Of a stretch of DNA of 64,000 nt, positions 30,214 to 38,775 are shown one piece after another. The position numbers were made by a program, and so were the translations under genes. Numbering within the stretch: the first letter of the stretch is position 1; the number at the start of each line of letters is the position of its first letter. The stretch covers positions 3,114,501 to 3,178,500 of the forward strand of contig NZ_VFNX01000001.1 in NCBI RefSeq assembly GCF_006715785.1, read 5' to 3'. Source of the stretch: Streptomyces puniciscabiei (GTDB taxonomy: Bacteria; Actinomycetota; Actinomycetes; Streptomycetales; Streptomycetaceae). The notes under the pieces are model-generated. The model was not told where the DNA came from, searched no databases, and worked only from the letters and a program-made list of their open reading frames with translations.

Positions 30214-31656
30214 GTGCCGAACCCGAACGAAGACACTTCCTCTGCCCTGAGCCAGGCGCAGCAGCGCGCGGTCGCCGAGCTGCTGCGGGTGGCGCCCGTC
30301 GCCGACGATCTCGCCCGCCGATTCCAGGCGGCCGGGTTCTCCCTCGCCCTGGTCGGCGGGTCGGTGCGTGACGCGCTGCTCGGCCGGCTCGGCAACGACC
30401 TGGACTTCACGACCGACGCCCGCCCCGAGGACGTTCTGAAGATCGTCCGCCCCTGGGCGGACGCCGTCTGGGAGGTCGGTATCGCCTTCGGCACCGTCGG
30501 CGCGCAGAAGGACGGCTACCAGATCGAGATCACCACCTACCGGTCGGAGGCCTACGACCGCACCTCGCGCAAGCCCGAGGTGTCGTACGGGGACTCCATC
30601 GAGGAGGATCTGGTCCGCCGGGACTTCACGGTCAACGCGATGGCCGTGGCACTGCCGGAGAAGGATTTCATCGACCCGCACGGAGGCCTTGAGGATCTCG
30701 CGGTGCGCGTGCTGCGGACGCCGGGCACGCCGGAGGAGTCCTTCTCGGACGATCCGCTGCGGATGATGCGGGCCGCTCGGTTCGCCGCCCAGCTGGACTT
30801 CGCGGTCGCCCCCGAGGTCGTCACCGCGATGACGGACATGGCCGGGCGTATCGAGATCGTCTCGGCCGAGCGGGTCCGGGACGAGCTGAACAAGCTGATC
30901 CTCTCCGCGCACCCGCGCAAGGGGCTGGGCCTCCTCGTCGAGTCCGGGCTCGCCGACCATGTGTTGCCCGAACTGCCGGCGCTGCGCCTGGAGCGGGACG
31001 AGCACCACCGGCACAAGGACGTCTACGAGCACACGCTGATCGTCCTGGAGCAGGCCATCGCCCTGGAGGAGGACGGTCCCGACCTCACCCTGCGGCTGGC
31101 CGCACTGCTGCACGACATCGGCAAGCCGCGCACGCGCCGCTTCGAGAAGGACGGTCGGGTCTCGTTCCACCACCACGAGGTGGTCGGCGCCAAGATGACC
31201 AAGAAGCGCATGACCGCCTTGAAGTACTCCAACGAGCTGGTGAAGGACGTCTCACGGCTGGTCGAACTGCACCTGCGGTTCCATGGCTACGGCACCGGGG
31301 AGTGGACGGACTCGGCGGTGCGCCGCTACGTCCGTGACGCGGGCCCGCTGCTGGACCGCCTGCACAAGCTGACCCGCTCGGACTGCACCACGCGCAACAA
31401 GCGCAAGGCAGCCGCACTGTCCCGGGCCTACGACGGCCTGGAGGAGCGCATCGCCGAGCTGCAGGAGCAGGAAGAGCTGGACGCGATCCGCCCGGACCTC
31501 GACGGCAACCAGATCATGGAGATCCTGGGGGTCGGCCCGGGCCCTGTCGTCGGCAAGGCGTACAAGCACATGCTGGAGCTGCGGCTGGAGAACGGGCCGA
31601 TGGAACACGACGCGGCGGTGGCGGCCCTCAAGGAGTGGTGGGCCGAGCAGAGCTGA
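30214..31656 (+). CDS. cca: CCA tRNA nucleotidyltransferase
   Basis: 480-residue class II nucleotidyltransferase. Head domain GGSVRDALLGRLGNDLDFTTDAR with the DxD metal motif; RRDFTVNAMAV; a central neck (DDPLRMMRAARFAAQL); then an HD domain (LAALLHDIGKPRTR and HHHEVVGA). The S. coelicolor counterpart (SCO3896), once annotated as poly(A) polymerase, was shown to be a CCA-adding enzyme. GTG start at 30214. The position next to the DUF6049-murJ block is conserved in actinobacteria (pcnA/Rv3907c in mycobacteria). It ends before a double-parS segment. Confidence 0.92.
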   Translation: MPNPNEDTSSALSQAQQRAVAELLRVAPVADDLARRFQAAGFSLALVGGSVRDALLGRLGNDLDFTTDARPEDVLKIVRPWADAVWEVGIAFGTVGAQKDGYQIEITTYRSEAYDRTSRKPEVSYGDSIEEDLVRRDFTVNAMAVALPEKDFIDPHGGLEDLAVRVLRTPGTPEESFSDDPLRMMRAARFAAQLDFAVAPEVVTAMTDMAGRIEIVSAERVRDELNKLILSAHPRKGLGLLVESGLADHVLPELPALRLERDEHHRHKDVYEHTLIVLEQAIALEEDGPDLTLRLAALLHDIGKPRTRRFEKDGRVSFHHHEVVGAKMTKKRMTALKYSNELVKDVSRLVELHLRFHGYGTGEWTDSAVRRYVRDAGPLLDRLHKLTRSDCTTRNKRKAAALSRAYDGLEERIAELQEQEELDAIRPDLDGNQIMEILGVGPGPVVGKAYKHMLELRLENGPMEHDAAVAALKEWWAEQS

Positions 31657-31680
31657 TCTCTGCCGGGCCGGACGGAGCGA

Positions 31681-31696
31681 TGTTTCACGTGAAACA
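31681..31696. other. parS site in cca-LppU gap, first copy
   Basis: TGTTTCACGTGAAACA, perfect, 25 bases after the cca stop codon. A second copy starts 47 bases further right, the closest perfect pair in this window. Confidence 0.95.
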
Positions 31697-31720
31697 CCCC
31701 GCCCGGATCAGAACGCCGTA

Positions 31721-31750
31721 GGGGCGATGTTTCACGTGAAACATCGCCCC
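31721..31750. terminator. parS embedded in a terminator-like palindrome
   Basis: A perfect 30-base palindrome (arms GGGGCGATGTTTCAC / GTGAAACATCGCCCC) in the convergent gap between cca and the LppU-type gene. The central 16 bases (31728-31743) are an exact parS. It can form a 15-base-pair hairpin in RNA from either strand, so one sequence can serve as ParB site and bidirectional terminator. Confidence 0.85.
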
Positions 31751-31766
31751 TACGCATGTTCAAGCG

Positions 31767-32264
31767 CTACTTCTTGTTGTCTCCGAGGCAGAGGACAAAG
31801 GAGTCGCTGCCTTCCTTCCACTCGATGGCAGCGGTCGTTCCCTGGACCGACTGGCAGGCGAGCATGGAGAGGCTGGTGCTGCCGTCCTTCTTGAGCACCT
31901 TGTAGTCCGCCTTGGCATCGCTGCAGTCCAGCTGCTCGATGTTCGGTTCCTTGTCGGTTCCCTTGTTCGTCAGGCAGTCGCCCACAGCCAGCTTCTGGGT
32001 GTCGTCGTTGTGGCTGTTGAGGTAGCCGCCGGCCGCCGCGATAAGGCCGACGACGATGATGCCTATGCGCACGTACAGCTTGACGTTGCGCTTCGGCCGC
32101 TGAGGAGGCACCGGTGCGTACGGTGCCGTGCCCTGCTGGGGGAAGCCGGGCTGGCCCGGCTGCTGCGGGTAGCCGCCCTGCGGAGGGTACGGAGCCTGGG
32201 GCTGGCCGTACGCCTGCTGGCCCTGTGCGAATGGGTTCTGGCCCTGGGGCGGCGGAGTCGTCAC
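31767..32264 (-). CDS. LppU/SCO3897 family protein
   Basis: 165 residues with a GTG start. The N-terminal ~50 residues are a cytosolic Pro/Gln/Gly-rich tract (PQGQNPFAQGQQAYGQPQAP). One membrane helix follows (LYVRIGIIVVGLIAAAGGYL), then an extracellular domain with four cysteines (VGDCLTNKG, QLDCSDAKA, LACQSVQ, FVLCLGD), probably two disulfides. It matches the small family named after SCO3897/LppU; the function is unknown. The same Pro/Gln-tract plus membrane helix architecture is common in streptomycete small envelope proteins. Its 3' end faces the parS-terminator palindrome. Confidence 0.8.
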   Translation of the reverse strand: MTTPPPQGQNPFAQGQQAYGQPQAPYPPQGGYPQQPGQPGFPQQGTAPYAPVPPQRPKRNVKLYVRIGIIVVGLIAAAGGYLNSHNDDTQKLAVGDCLTNKGTDKEPNIEQLDCSDAKADYKVLKKDGSTSLSMLACQSVQGTTAAIEWKEGSDSFVLCLGDNKK

Positions 32265-32388
32265 TTGGGTGTCCCCCTAAGAGAGTTGGTGAGCAGCGCA
32301 CATAAGCGGCGCGTAAGACGCACGTAAGTTACCGGGCTCCACTGACACTTCTGTGACCGAGGGGGGCTCTGTGGCTTTGATGTGACAC

Positions 32389-33648
32389 TCACCGGTGTTC
32401 AAAGCGGGCCATAGCCCCAGCAACTGCCCCGTAGATGACGGCGACTGTGATGACCAGCGTTGGCGAGCGTCCGTCCGGCGGCAGCATCAGGGCCGCCACT
32501 CCGGCCGCTCCGACGAAGGCCACGTTGAACAGCACGTCGTACACGGAGAAGATCCGGCCGCGGAAGCCGTCGTCCACGGAGGCCTGGACGATCGTGTCCG
32601 TGGCGATCTTCGCGCCCTGGGTGATCAGACCGAGGACGAAGGCCGCCACCAAGAGGGGGCCGGTGGCGAACGGGAGGCCGAGGGCGGGCTCCAGCACGGC
32701 CGCGGCGCCGGAGCACACCACGATCCAGCGCCCGGGCCTGAGGCGTCCCGCCGCCCACGGCGTCACCGCGGCAGCGGCGAAGAATCCCGCACCCGACAGC
32801 GCCAGCGCGAGCCCGAGCAGCCGGAGCCCGTCCTCCGGACTCGCGGAGAGGGCGTACCGGCACAGCATCAGCAGAAGGACAAGGAGCGCGCCGTAGCAGA
32901 AGCGCATCAGCGTCATCGCTGCCAGCGCCCATGCCGCTTCCCTGCGCCGCGGCGCGGCCAGATGACGGACGGCCGCCATGAGTTCGCGTGCCGTCGCGGC
33001 GAGGGCGGTGGCCATGTGCGGCCGTACCTGCTGCCGGTCGGGACCGAGGAGCGCGGGAGGCATGGTCAGGGAGGCCAGGCTTGCGCACAGATAGAGGAAG
33101 GCGCCGAGGAGTACCACCGCCGCGTCGGAGCCGGACGCCACGAGCCGTACGGCGAAGGCGAGACCGCCGCCCGCGGTCGCGGCGAGTGTTCCGGCTGTCG
33201 GCGACAGCGAGTTGGCGAGCAGAAGACGCTCGGCGTCCACCACGCGCGGCAGGGACGCGGACAGCCCGGCGAGGACGAAGCGATTGACGGCCGTGATGCA
33301 GAGCGCGGAGACGTAGAAGAGCCAGTCGGGGACCTGGCCGGCCATCAGTGCGGCGGTGATCGCGGCCAGCAGAGCGCGCAGCAGGTTGCCGTAGAGGAAG
33401 ACCTGCCGGCGGCGCCAGCGGTCCAGCAGGACGCCCGCGAACGGGCCGACCAGCGAATAGGGGAGCAGCAGGACGGCCATCGCCGAGGCGATGGCGGTGG
33501 CCGAGGTCTGTTTCTCCGGGGAGAAGACGACGTAGGCGGCGAGTGCGACCTGGTAGACACCGTCGGCGCCCTGGGACAGGAGGCGGATGGAGAGCAGGCG
33601 TCGGTAGTACCGCAGGCGCAACAGGACGCGCAGGTCACGGACGACGGG
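32389..33648 (-). CDS. Major facilitator superfamily transporter
   Basis: 419 residues from the ATG at 33648 (MPVVRDLRVLLRLRYYRRLLS); a GTG six codons upstream is possible but lies only 8 bases from the preceding terminator. About 12 predicted membrane helices and the MFS loop motif GVLLDRWRRRQVFLYGNLLRA between helices 2 and 3. It resembles the exporter-type MFS proteins that share a fold with macrolide efflux pumps (MefA-like). Substrate unknown. The terminator at 33674-33707 separates it from the inositol-phosphate synthase gene, so it should have its own promoter or rely on read-through. Confidence 0.8.
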   Translation of the reverse strand, partial: PVVRDLRVLLRLRYYRRLLSIRLLSQGADGVYQVALAAYVVFSPEKQTSATAIASAMAVLLLPYSLVGPFAGVLLDRWRRRQVFLYGNLLRALLAAITAALMAGQVPDWLFYVSALCITAVNRFVLAGLSASLPRVVDAERLLLANSLSPTAGTLAATAGGGLAFAVRLVASGSDAAVVLLGAFLYLCASLASLTMPPALLGPDRQQVRPHMATALAATARELMAAVRHLAAPRRREAAWALAAMTLMRFCYGALLVLLLMLCRYALSASPEDGLRLLGLALALSGAGFFAAAAVTPWAAGRLRPGRWIVVCSGAAAVLEPALGLPFATGPLLVAAFVLGLITQGAKIATDTIVQASVDDGFRGRIFSVYDVLFNVAFVGAAGVAALMLPPDGRSPTLVITVAVIYGAVAGAMARFEHR

Positions 33649-33673
33649 CATGGAGCACAGCCTCACACATGCG

Positions 33674-33707
33674 GAAGGTCCCCGGGTCGGGGAACCCGGG
33701 GACCTTC
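33674..33707 (-). terminator. Terminator after the inositol-phosphate synthase gene
   Basis: Perfect 14-base stem GAAGGTCCCCGGGT / ACCCGGGGACCTTC with a 6-base loop, 70 bases beyond the minus-strand stop at 33777 and just before the MFS gene start. Confidence 0.85.
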
Positions 33708-33776
33708 ACAGCCCTGGCAGGAGCGTTCTGGAGCGAGCGGTCGCCCTTGGGCGGCAGTGCTCAGCGCCGTGTCGAG

Positions 33777-34859
33777 CTAGCGCTCGACCTCGCCGCGGAT
33801 GAACTTCTCGACGTTCTCGCGGGCCTCGTCGTCGAAGTACTGGACCGGCGGGGACTTCATGAAGTAGGAGGACGCCGACAGGATCGGGCCGCCGATGCCG
33901 CGGTCCTTGGCGATCTTCGCGGCGCGCAGGGCGTCGATGATGACACCCGCGGAGTTCGGGGAGTCCCAGACCTCGAGCTTGTACTCCAGGTTCAGCGGGA
34001 CGTCACCGAAGGCGCGGCCCTCGAGGCGGACGTAGGCCCACTTGCGGTCGTCCAGCCAGGCCACGTAGTCGGACGGGCCGATGTGCACGTTCTTCTCGCC
34101 GAGGTCCCGGTCGGGGATCTGGGAGGTGACGGCCTGCGTCTTGGAGATCTTCTTGGACTCCAGGCGCTCGCGCTCGAGCATGTTCTTGAAGTCCATGTTG
34201 CCGCCGACGTTCAGCTGCATCGTGCGGTCCAGGATCACACCGCGGTCCTCGAACAGCTTCGCCATGACGCGGTGCGTGATGGTGGCGCCGACCTGGGACT
34301 TGATGTCGTCACCGACGATCGGCACACCGGCCTCGGTGAACTTGTCCGCCCACTCCTTGGTGCCGGCGATGAAGACCGGGAGGGCGTTGACGAAGGCGAC
34401 CTTGGCGTCGATCGCACACTGGGCGTAGAACTTCGCCGCGTCCTCGGAGCCGACCGGCAGGTAGCAGACCAGGACGTCGACCTGCTTGTCCTTGAGGACC
34501 TGGACGACGTCGACCGGCTCGGCGTCGGACTCCTCGATGGTCTGGCGGTAGTACTTGCCGAGGCCGTCGAGGGTGTGGCCGCGCTGCACGGTGACACCGG
34601 TGGAGGGCACGTCGCAGATCTTGATGGTGTTGTTCTCGGAGGCGCCGATCGCGTCCGCCAGGTCGAGGCCGACCTTCTTGGCGTCGACGTCGAACGCGGC
34701 GACGAACTCGATGTCGCGCACGTGGTAGTCACCGAACTGCACGTGCATCAGGCCGGGGACCTTCGACGCCGGGTCGGCGTCCTTGTAGTACTCGACTCCC
34801 TGCACCAGCGACGCGGCGCAGTTGCCCACGCCGACGATGGCTACGCGAACCGAACCCAT
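33777..34859 (-). CDS. ino1: Inositol-3-phosphate synthase
   Basis: 360-residue actinobacterial-type myo-inositol-1-phosphate synthase (converts glucose 6-phosphate to inositol 3-phosphate with NAD). N-terminal Rossmann motif [20 protein letters not shown]; the active-site core reads [15 protein letters not shown], then [12 protein letters not shown] and SYFMKSPP. Inositol feeds phosphatidylinositol and mycothiol, the actinobacterial thiol buffer. The gene is next to a PadR regulator on the same strand (43-base gap), an arrangement conserved in streptomycetes. AGGGAG ribosome site. Confidence 0.95.
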   Translation of the reverse strand: MGSVRVAIVGVGNCAASLVQGVEYYKDADPASKVPGLMHVQFGDYHVRDIEFVAAFDVDAKKVGLDLADAIGASENNTIKICDVPSTGVTVQRGHTLDGLGKYYRQTIEESDAEPVDVVQVLKDKQVDVLVCYLPVGSEDAAKFYAQCAIDAKVAFVNALPVFIAGTKEWADKFTEAGVPIVGDDIKSQVGATITHRVMAKLFEDRGVILDRTMQLNVGGNMDFKNMLERERLESKKISKTQAVTSQIPDRDLGEKNVHIGPSDYVAWLDDRKWAYVRLEGRAFGDVPLNLEYKLEVWDSPNSAGVIIDALRAAKIAKDRGIGGPILSASSYFMKSPPVQYFDDEARENVEKFIRGEVER

Positions 34860-34902
34860 TCCGGTTGCTCCCTGTGTGTACGAGTGAGGCCCTGAGTGGG
34901 TC

Positions 34903-35580
34903 TCACGTGGCGGTGTCGCCGGGCGTATCCGTGCGGGGGGTGTCCCCGCGACGGGGCAGGCCGCCCGTCGATCCAGTGGTGGTGTCCTGCTGAGCGGGCC
35001 CCCCGGACGCGGAACGCTTGAGATCCCGCCCGGCCCGCTCGCTCTCGATGAGCTCGTTCAGCCAGCGCACTTCGCGCTCCACGGACTCCATTCCGTGGCG
35101 CTGGAGCTCAAGTGTGTAGTCGTCGAGGCGCTCCCGCGTGCGCGCCAGGGAGGCACGCATCTTCTCCAGGCGCTCCTCCAGGCGGCTGCGCCGGCCCTCC
35201 AGCACGCGCATGCGCACATCGCGCGACGTCTGCCCGAAGAAGGCGAAGCGTGCCGCGAAGTGCTCGTCCTCGTACGCGTCGGGGCCGGTCTGCGAGAGCA
35301 GCTGCTCGAAGTGCTCCTTACCTTCTGCCGTCAATCGGTACACGATCTTCGCTCGGCGTCCGGCGAGAGGAGCGGGGTCCTCATGGGCGCTGCCCGGTTC
35401 CTCGATCAACCAGCCGTTGGCGACCAGCGTCTTGAGGCAGGGATACAGCGTTCCGTAGCTGAACGCCCGGAACACACCCAGGGACGTGTTGAGTCGTTTG
35501 CGCAGCTCATAGCCGTGCATCGGGGACTCGCGCAGCAGGCCGAGCACGGCGAACTCGAGGATGCCGGAACGTCGGCTCAT
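34903..35580 (-). CDS. PadR family transcriptional regulator
   Basis: 225 residues. The ATG at 35580 ([31 protein letters not shown]) is preceded by GAGAGGAGG; a longer frame upstream is not protein-like. The winged helix is at 1-90 ([25 protein letters not shown], then [19 protein letters not shown]). The C-terminal Vir_act_alpha-type helices ([56 protein letters not shown]) mediate dimerisation. The last 35 residues are disordered. A dyad at 35653-35675, with the PadR-type ATGT...ACAT form, lies 73 bases upstream, so autoregulation and possibly control of ino1 are likely. Confidence 0.88.
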   Translation of the reverse strand: MSRRSGILEFAVLGLLRESPMHGYELRKRLNTSLGVFRAFSYGTLYPCLKTLVANGWLIEEPGSAHEDPAPLAGRRAKIVYRLTAEGKEHFEQLLSQTGPDAYEDEHFAARFAFFGQTSRDVRMRVLEGRRSRLEERLEKMRASLARTRERLDDYTLELQRHGMESVEREVRWLNELIESERAGRDLKRSASGGPAQQDTTTGSTGGLPRRGDTPRTDTPGDTAT

Positions 35581-35652
35581 CGTCGCCTCCTCTCGGTCCC
35601 GCTGATCGCTCATGCGGGTCTCGCAGTGCCTCTCAGCGTCTTTATCTCGCGC

Positions 35653-35675
35653 TGATGTATCGACTCGATACATCA
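35653..35675. promoter_or_regulatory. Predicted PadR operator
   Basis: Perfect dyad TGATGTATCGA - C - TCGATACATCA. It contains ATGT...ACAT spaced as in known PadR operators and is AT-rich against the local background. It lies in the 396-base gap (35581-35976) between the divergent padR-type gene and the class A PBP gene. The rest of that gap has no gene that I can support. Confidence 0.75.
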
Positions 35676-35976
35676 AGACGATAGAACGGCCGTCCGCAGG
35701 CGACAAGAGGGACGGTGGTGAACGGGATCACATCACCGATTCATACGGTGCGGGTTGCCTGTTTTGGGGTGAACTTCGGGGCTCGGCTGGTTTTGGTGGT
35801 GCGTAGTCTGTGCGGCATGCAATCCACCGGGAACCAAGTGACGCCCGGGGAGCGTCGTCGTCCCCGGTGCAGTACGGGTGAATGCGGGACCGACCACATC
35901 CGTACTTCGGGGGGACCGGAAACCAGCCGCCGTTCCAGGCGCGCACGGGTGCGCCTGCCCGAGGAGTAATCGTTCG

Positions 35977-38646
35977 ATGAGCGAGCACCGTCGCAAACCG
36001 CCGCAGCCGCAGGGAGGCGGACGTGCCGCGGCCCGACGCGGCCAGTCCGGTTCGTCCTCCGGTCGCCGTGCGGCACCGCGAGGCGCCACCGGGTCTCCTG
36101 CCGACTCCTATGGGTCCAGTTCCTATGGGTCGGGTGCCAGCGGTCCGGGAGGTGAAGAGCGTGCCTACGGCGGCCGTGCCGAGGCCCGCCGAGCGGCACA
36201 GAGAGGCAGCCGCCGCAGAGGCGCGGACAACGCCGGTCCGGGTGGCCGGCGCGACGCTCCCGGCGGCCCGAACGGTCCCGGGCGCGGCAGAGGCCGCGCG
36301 TCGACCGCTCCCGGCAAGAAGCGGCTGATCGACTATCCCCGAGCCGGAAAGTACGGCTGGCGCCGCTGGGTGCCGTCCTGGAAGCTCGTCTCCGGGCTGT
36401 TCATCGGCTTCATCGGCAGCCTGGTCGCGCTGGTCGGTGTGGGCTACGCGATGGTCTCGATCCCCAACGAGAACGACGCCGCCAAGTCCCAGAACAACGT
36501 CTACTACTGGGCCGACGGCAAGCAGATGGTGGCCACCGGCACCGGCGTCAACCGCCAGAACGTCGACATCTCCCAGATTCCCGACGCCATGCAGTGGGCC
36601 GTGATCTCGGCCGAGAACAAGAGCTTCTACCAGGACTCGGGTGTGGACCCCCAGGGGCTGCTGCGCGCCGTGGTCAACATGGCGCGAGGTGGTCAGACCC
36701 AGGGTGGTTCGACGATCACCCAGCAGTACGTGAAGAACACGTACCTGAGCCAGCAGCAGACCCTCACGCGTAAGTTGAGGGAGATGTTCATCTCCATCAA
36801 GGTGGGGACGAAGCTCGACAAGAAGCAGATCCTGCAGGGCTACCTGAACACCTCGTACTTCGGCCGGGGCGCGTACGGCATCCAGGCGGCCGCGCAGACG
36901 TACTACGGCAAGAACGCCGTGGACCTCACGCCGAGCCAGTGCGCCGTGCTCGCGGCACTGCTCAAGGGCCCGACGTACTTCGACCCGGCGGGCAACGCGG
37001 ACCTCGACCAGTCGGCGACCGCGGATGCCAACAAGAAGCGCTCGATGGATCGCTGGGCGTGGATCCTCGAGCAGATGCACAACGATCACCACCTGACTGA
37101 CGACCAGTACCAGAAGGCCAAAGCGCAGTACCCCATGCCCGACGGCCGCAAGGCGACCAGGGGCATGACCGGCCAGATCAGCTACCTGGTCGACACGGCG
37201 AAGAAGTACGTCCTCGCGCACTCCGACATCACGGAGGCGCAGTTCGACCGCGGTGGCTACCAGATCTACACGACCTTCCAGAAGGACAAGGTCAACGAGC
37301 TGACCGCGGCCGTGAAGAAGGTCCAGGCGACACGCCTCGATCCGAAGCATCGCAGCCTGGACAAGTACGTGCAGTTCGGCGCCGCCTCGGTGAAGCCCAA
37401 GGACGGTGCGATCGTCGCCCTCTACGGCGGTGACGGCTACGAGAACGGCCACTTCACCAACAACGCCGACACCTCGGGTGTCCCCGTCGGTTCGACGTGG
37501 AAGCCGTTCGTGCTGGCCGCGGCCATGAAGTACGGCACGTACAACTCGGACGGCGTCGGTATCTCGCCACTGAGCAAGTACAACGGCGACGACCACCTCA
37601 AGGTCCGCAAACCGGATGGGTCGTATTACCTCAACAAGGACAACTCGATCTTCTATCAGAACAACGAGTCTCCTCACCCGTGGGGGTACATCACCCTTCG
37701 CAAGGCGATGGAGCAGTCCATCAACACGCCGTTCGTGCAGCTCGGTGTCGATGTGGGCATGACGCACGTCCGGGATGTGGCGAAGGCGGCCGGCATACTC
37801 CCCCAGAGCATGTCGGTGGACCTCAACCCGTCGTTCGCGATCGGTACGTCGACTCCGAGCGCGATCCGCATGGCCGACGCCTACGCCACGTTCGCCGCGT
37901 CCGGTGAGCAGACGGACCCGTACTCGGTGACGGCCGTGAAGACCAACGGCGCGGACGCGCCCAGCTTCGTCAAGCCCAAGCCGGCCCTCAAGGAGGCGAT
38001 CGACCCGGACATCGCCAACAACGTCACGGACGTCCTGCAGAACGTGATCCAGAACGGTACGGGTCAGAAGGCCAAGGCTCTCGGGCGTACGGCGGCGGGC
38101 AAGACCGGTACCACCGACAGCAACAAGTCGGCCTGGTTCGTCGGCTACACCCAGCAGCTGTCCACCTCGGTGGCGATGTTCCGCGAGAACCCGAAGGACC
38201 ACAGGCTGCTGTCCATGAACGGTACGGCCGGTGTCCCGTCGATCCACGGTGGTGACATCCCGACGCTGGTGTGGACCGAGTACATGCAGGCCGCGCTCAA
38301 GGGAGCCAATGACCTCGGCTTCCCGAACGCCACCGAGATCGGCAAGGTCCAGGACGAGCCCGGTGCCCCGTCCCCGACCCCGACGGTCAGCATTACGCCG
38401 AGCCAGACGCCGAGCGACTCGCCGAGCCCGTCGGCCAGCGAGCCGTCCACGACGCCCTCGCCGTCGGCGAGCCAGACGTGCAACGGCTGGAGCTGGAAGT
38501 GCGACACCACCGGAGGCACGAACACGGGCGGCACCGATGGAGGCCCGTCGCCGGCACCCAGCGTCTCGGATACGTCCGGGACCGGAGGTAACACCCGGGG
38601 TAACGGCAACGGCAACGGAGGCATCTTCGGTGGTCCCACCGGTTAG
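35977..38646 (+). CDS. Class A penicillin-binding protein
   Basis: 889 residues from the ATG at 35977 (GAGGAG upstream). The cytosolic N-terminus (~120 residues, Arg/Gly/Ser-rich) precedes one membrane helix (LVSGLFIGFIGSLVALVGVGYAMV). The glycosyltransferase 51 domain has GGSTITQQYVKN and RKLREMFISIKV...YLNTSYFGRGAYGI; its first motif reads AENKSFYQDSG, so the usual EDxxFxxHxG acidic residue and His are changed (E retained, N for D, D for H). The transpeptidase domain has STWK, SIN and KTGT. The tail is Ser/Pro/Thr-rich then Gly-rich, with one Cys pair (TCNGWSWKC). Makes and crosslinks glycan strands. Confidence 0.93.
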   Translation: MSEHRRKPPQPQGGGRAAARRGQSGSSSGRRAAPRGATGSPADSYGSSSYGSGASGPGGEERAYGGRAEARRAAQRGSRRRGADNAGPGGRRDAPGGPNGPGRGRGRASTAPGKKRLIDYPRAGKYGWRRWVPSWKLVSGLFIGFIGSLVALVGVGYAMVSIPNENDAAKSQNNVYYWADGKQMVATGTGVNRQNVDISQIPDAMQWAVISAENKSFYQDSGVDPQGLLRAVVNMARGGQTQGGSTITQQYVKNTYLSQQQTLTRKLREMFISIKVGTKLDKKQILQGYLNTSYFGRGAYGIQAAAQTYYGKNAVDLTPSQCAVLAALLKGPTYFDPAGNADLDQSATADANKKRSMDRWAWILEQMHNDHHLTDDQYQKAKAQYPMPDGRKATRGMTGQISYLVDTAKKYVLAHSDITEAQFDRGGYQIYTTFQKDKVNELTAAVKKVQATRLDPKHRSLDKYVQFGAASVKPKDGAIVALYGGDGYENGHFTNNADTSGVPVGSTWKPFVLAAAMKYGTYNSDGVGISPLSKYNGDDHLKVRKPDGSYYLNKDNSIFYQNNESPHPWGYITLRKAMEQSINTPFVQLGVDVGMTHVRDVAKAAGILPQSMSVDLNPSFAIGTSTPSAIRMADAYATFAASGEQTDPYSVTAVKTNGADAPSFVKPKPALKEAIDPDIANNVTDVLQNVIQNGTGQKAKALGRTAAGKTGTTDSNKSAWFVGYTQQLSTSVAMFRENPKDHRLLSMNGTAGVPSIHGGDIPTLVWTEYMQAALKGANDLGFPNATEIGKVQDEPGAPSPTPTVSITPSQTPSDSPSPSASEPSTTPSPSASQTCNGWSWKCDTTGGTNTGGTDGGPSPAPSVSDTSGTGGNTRGNGNGNGGIFGGPTG

Positions 38647-38689
38647 CCGCCTGGCCTGACCGGTTGGCGGCCAAATGGTCCGCCAAGGG

Positions 38690-38705
38690 TGTTTCACGTG
38701 AAACA
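38690..38705. other. parS site between PBP and GT87 genes
   Basis: TGTTTCACGTGAAACA, perfect, 43 bases after the PBP stop codon and 70 bases before the GT87 start, between two rightward genes. Confidence 0.95.
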
Positions 38706-38775
38706 TGGGCCGTCGCACCCCCCGGGTGCGGCGGCCCTCGGCGCTTTCCTAGACAGGTACGGCAGGATGTGCCCC

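Noticed and set aside
35728..38718. 996-codon frame opposite the class A PBP
   Set aside because: Mirror frame of the PBP, with Arg/Val/Leu-biased composition and no ribosome site.
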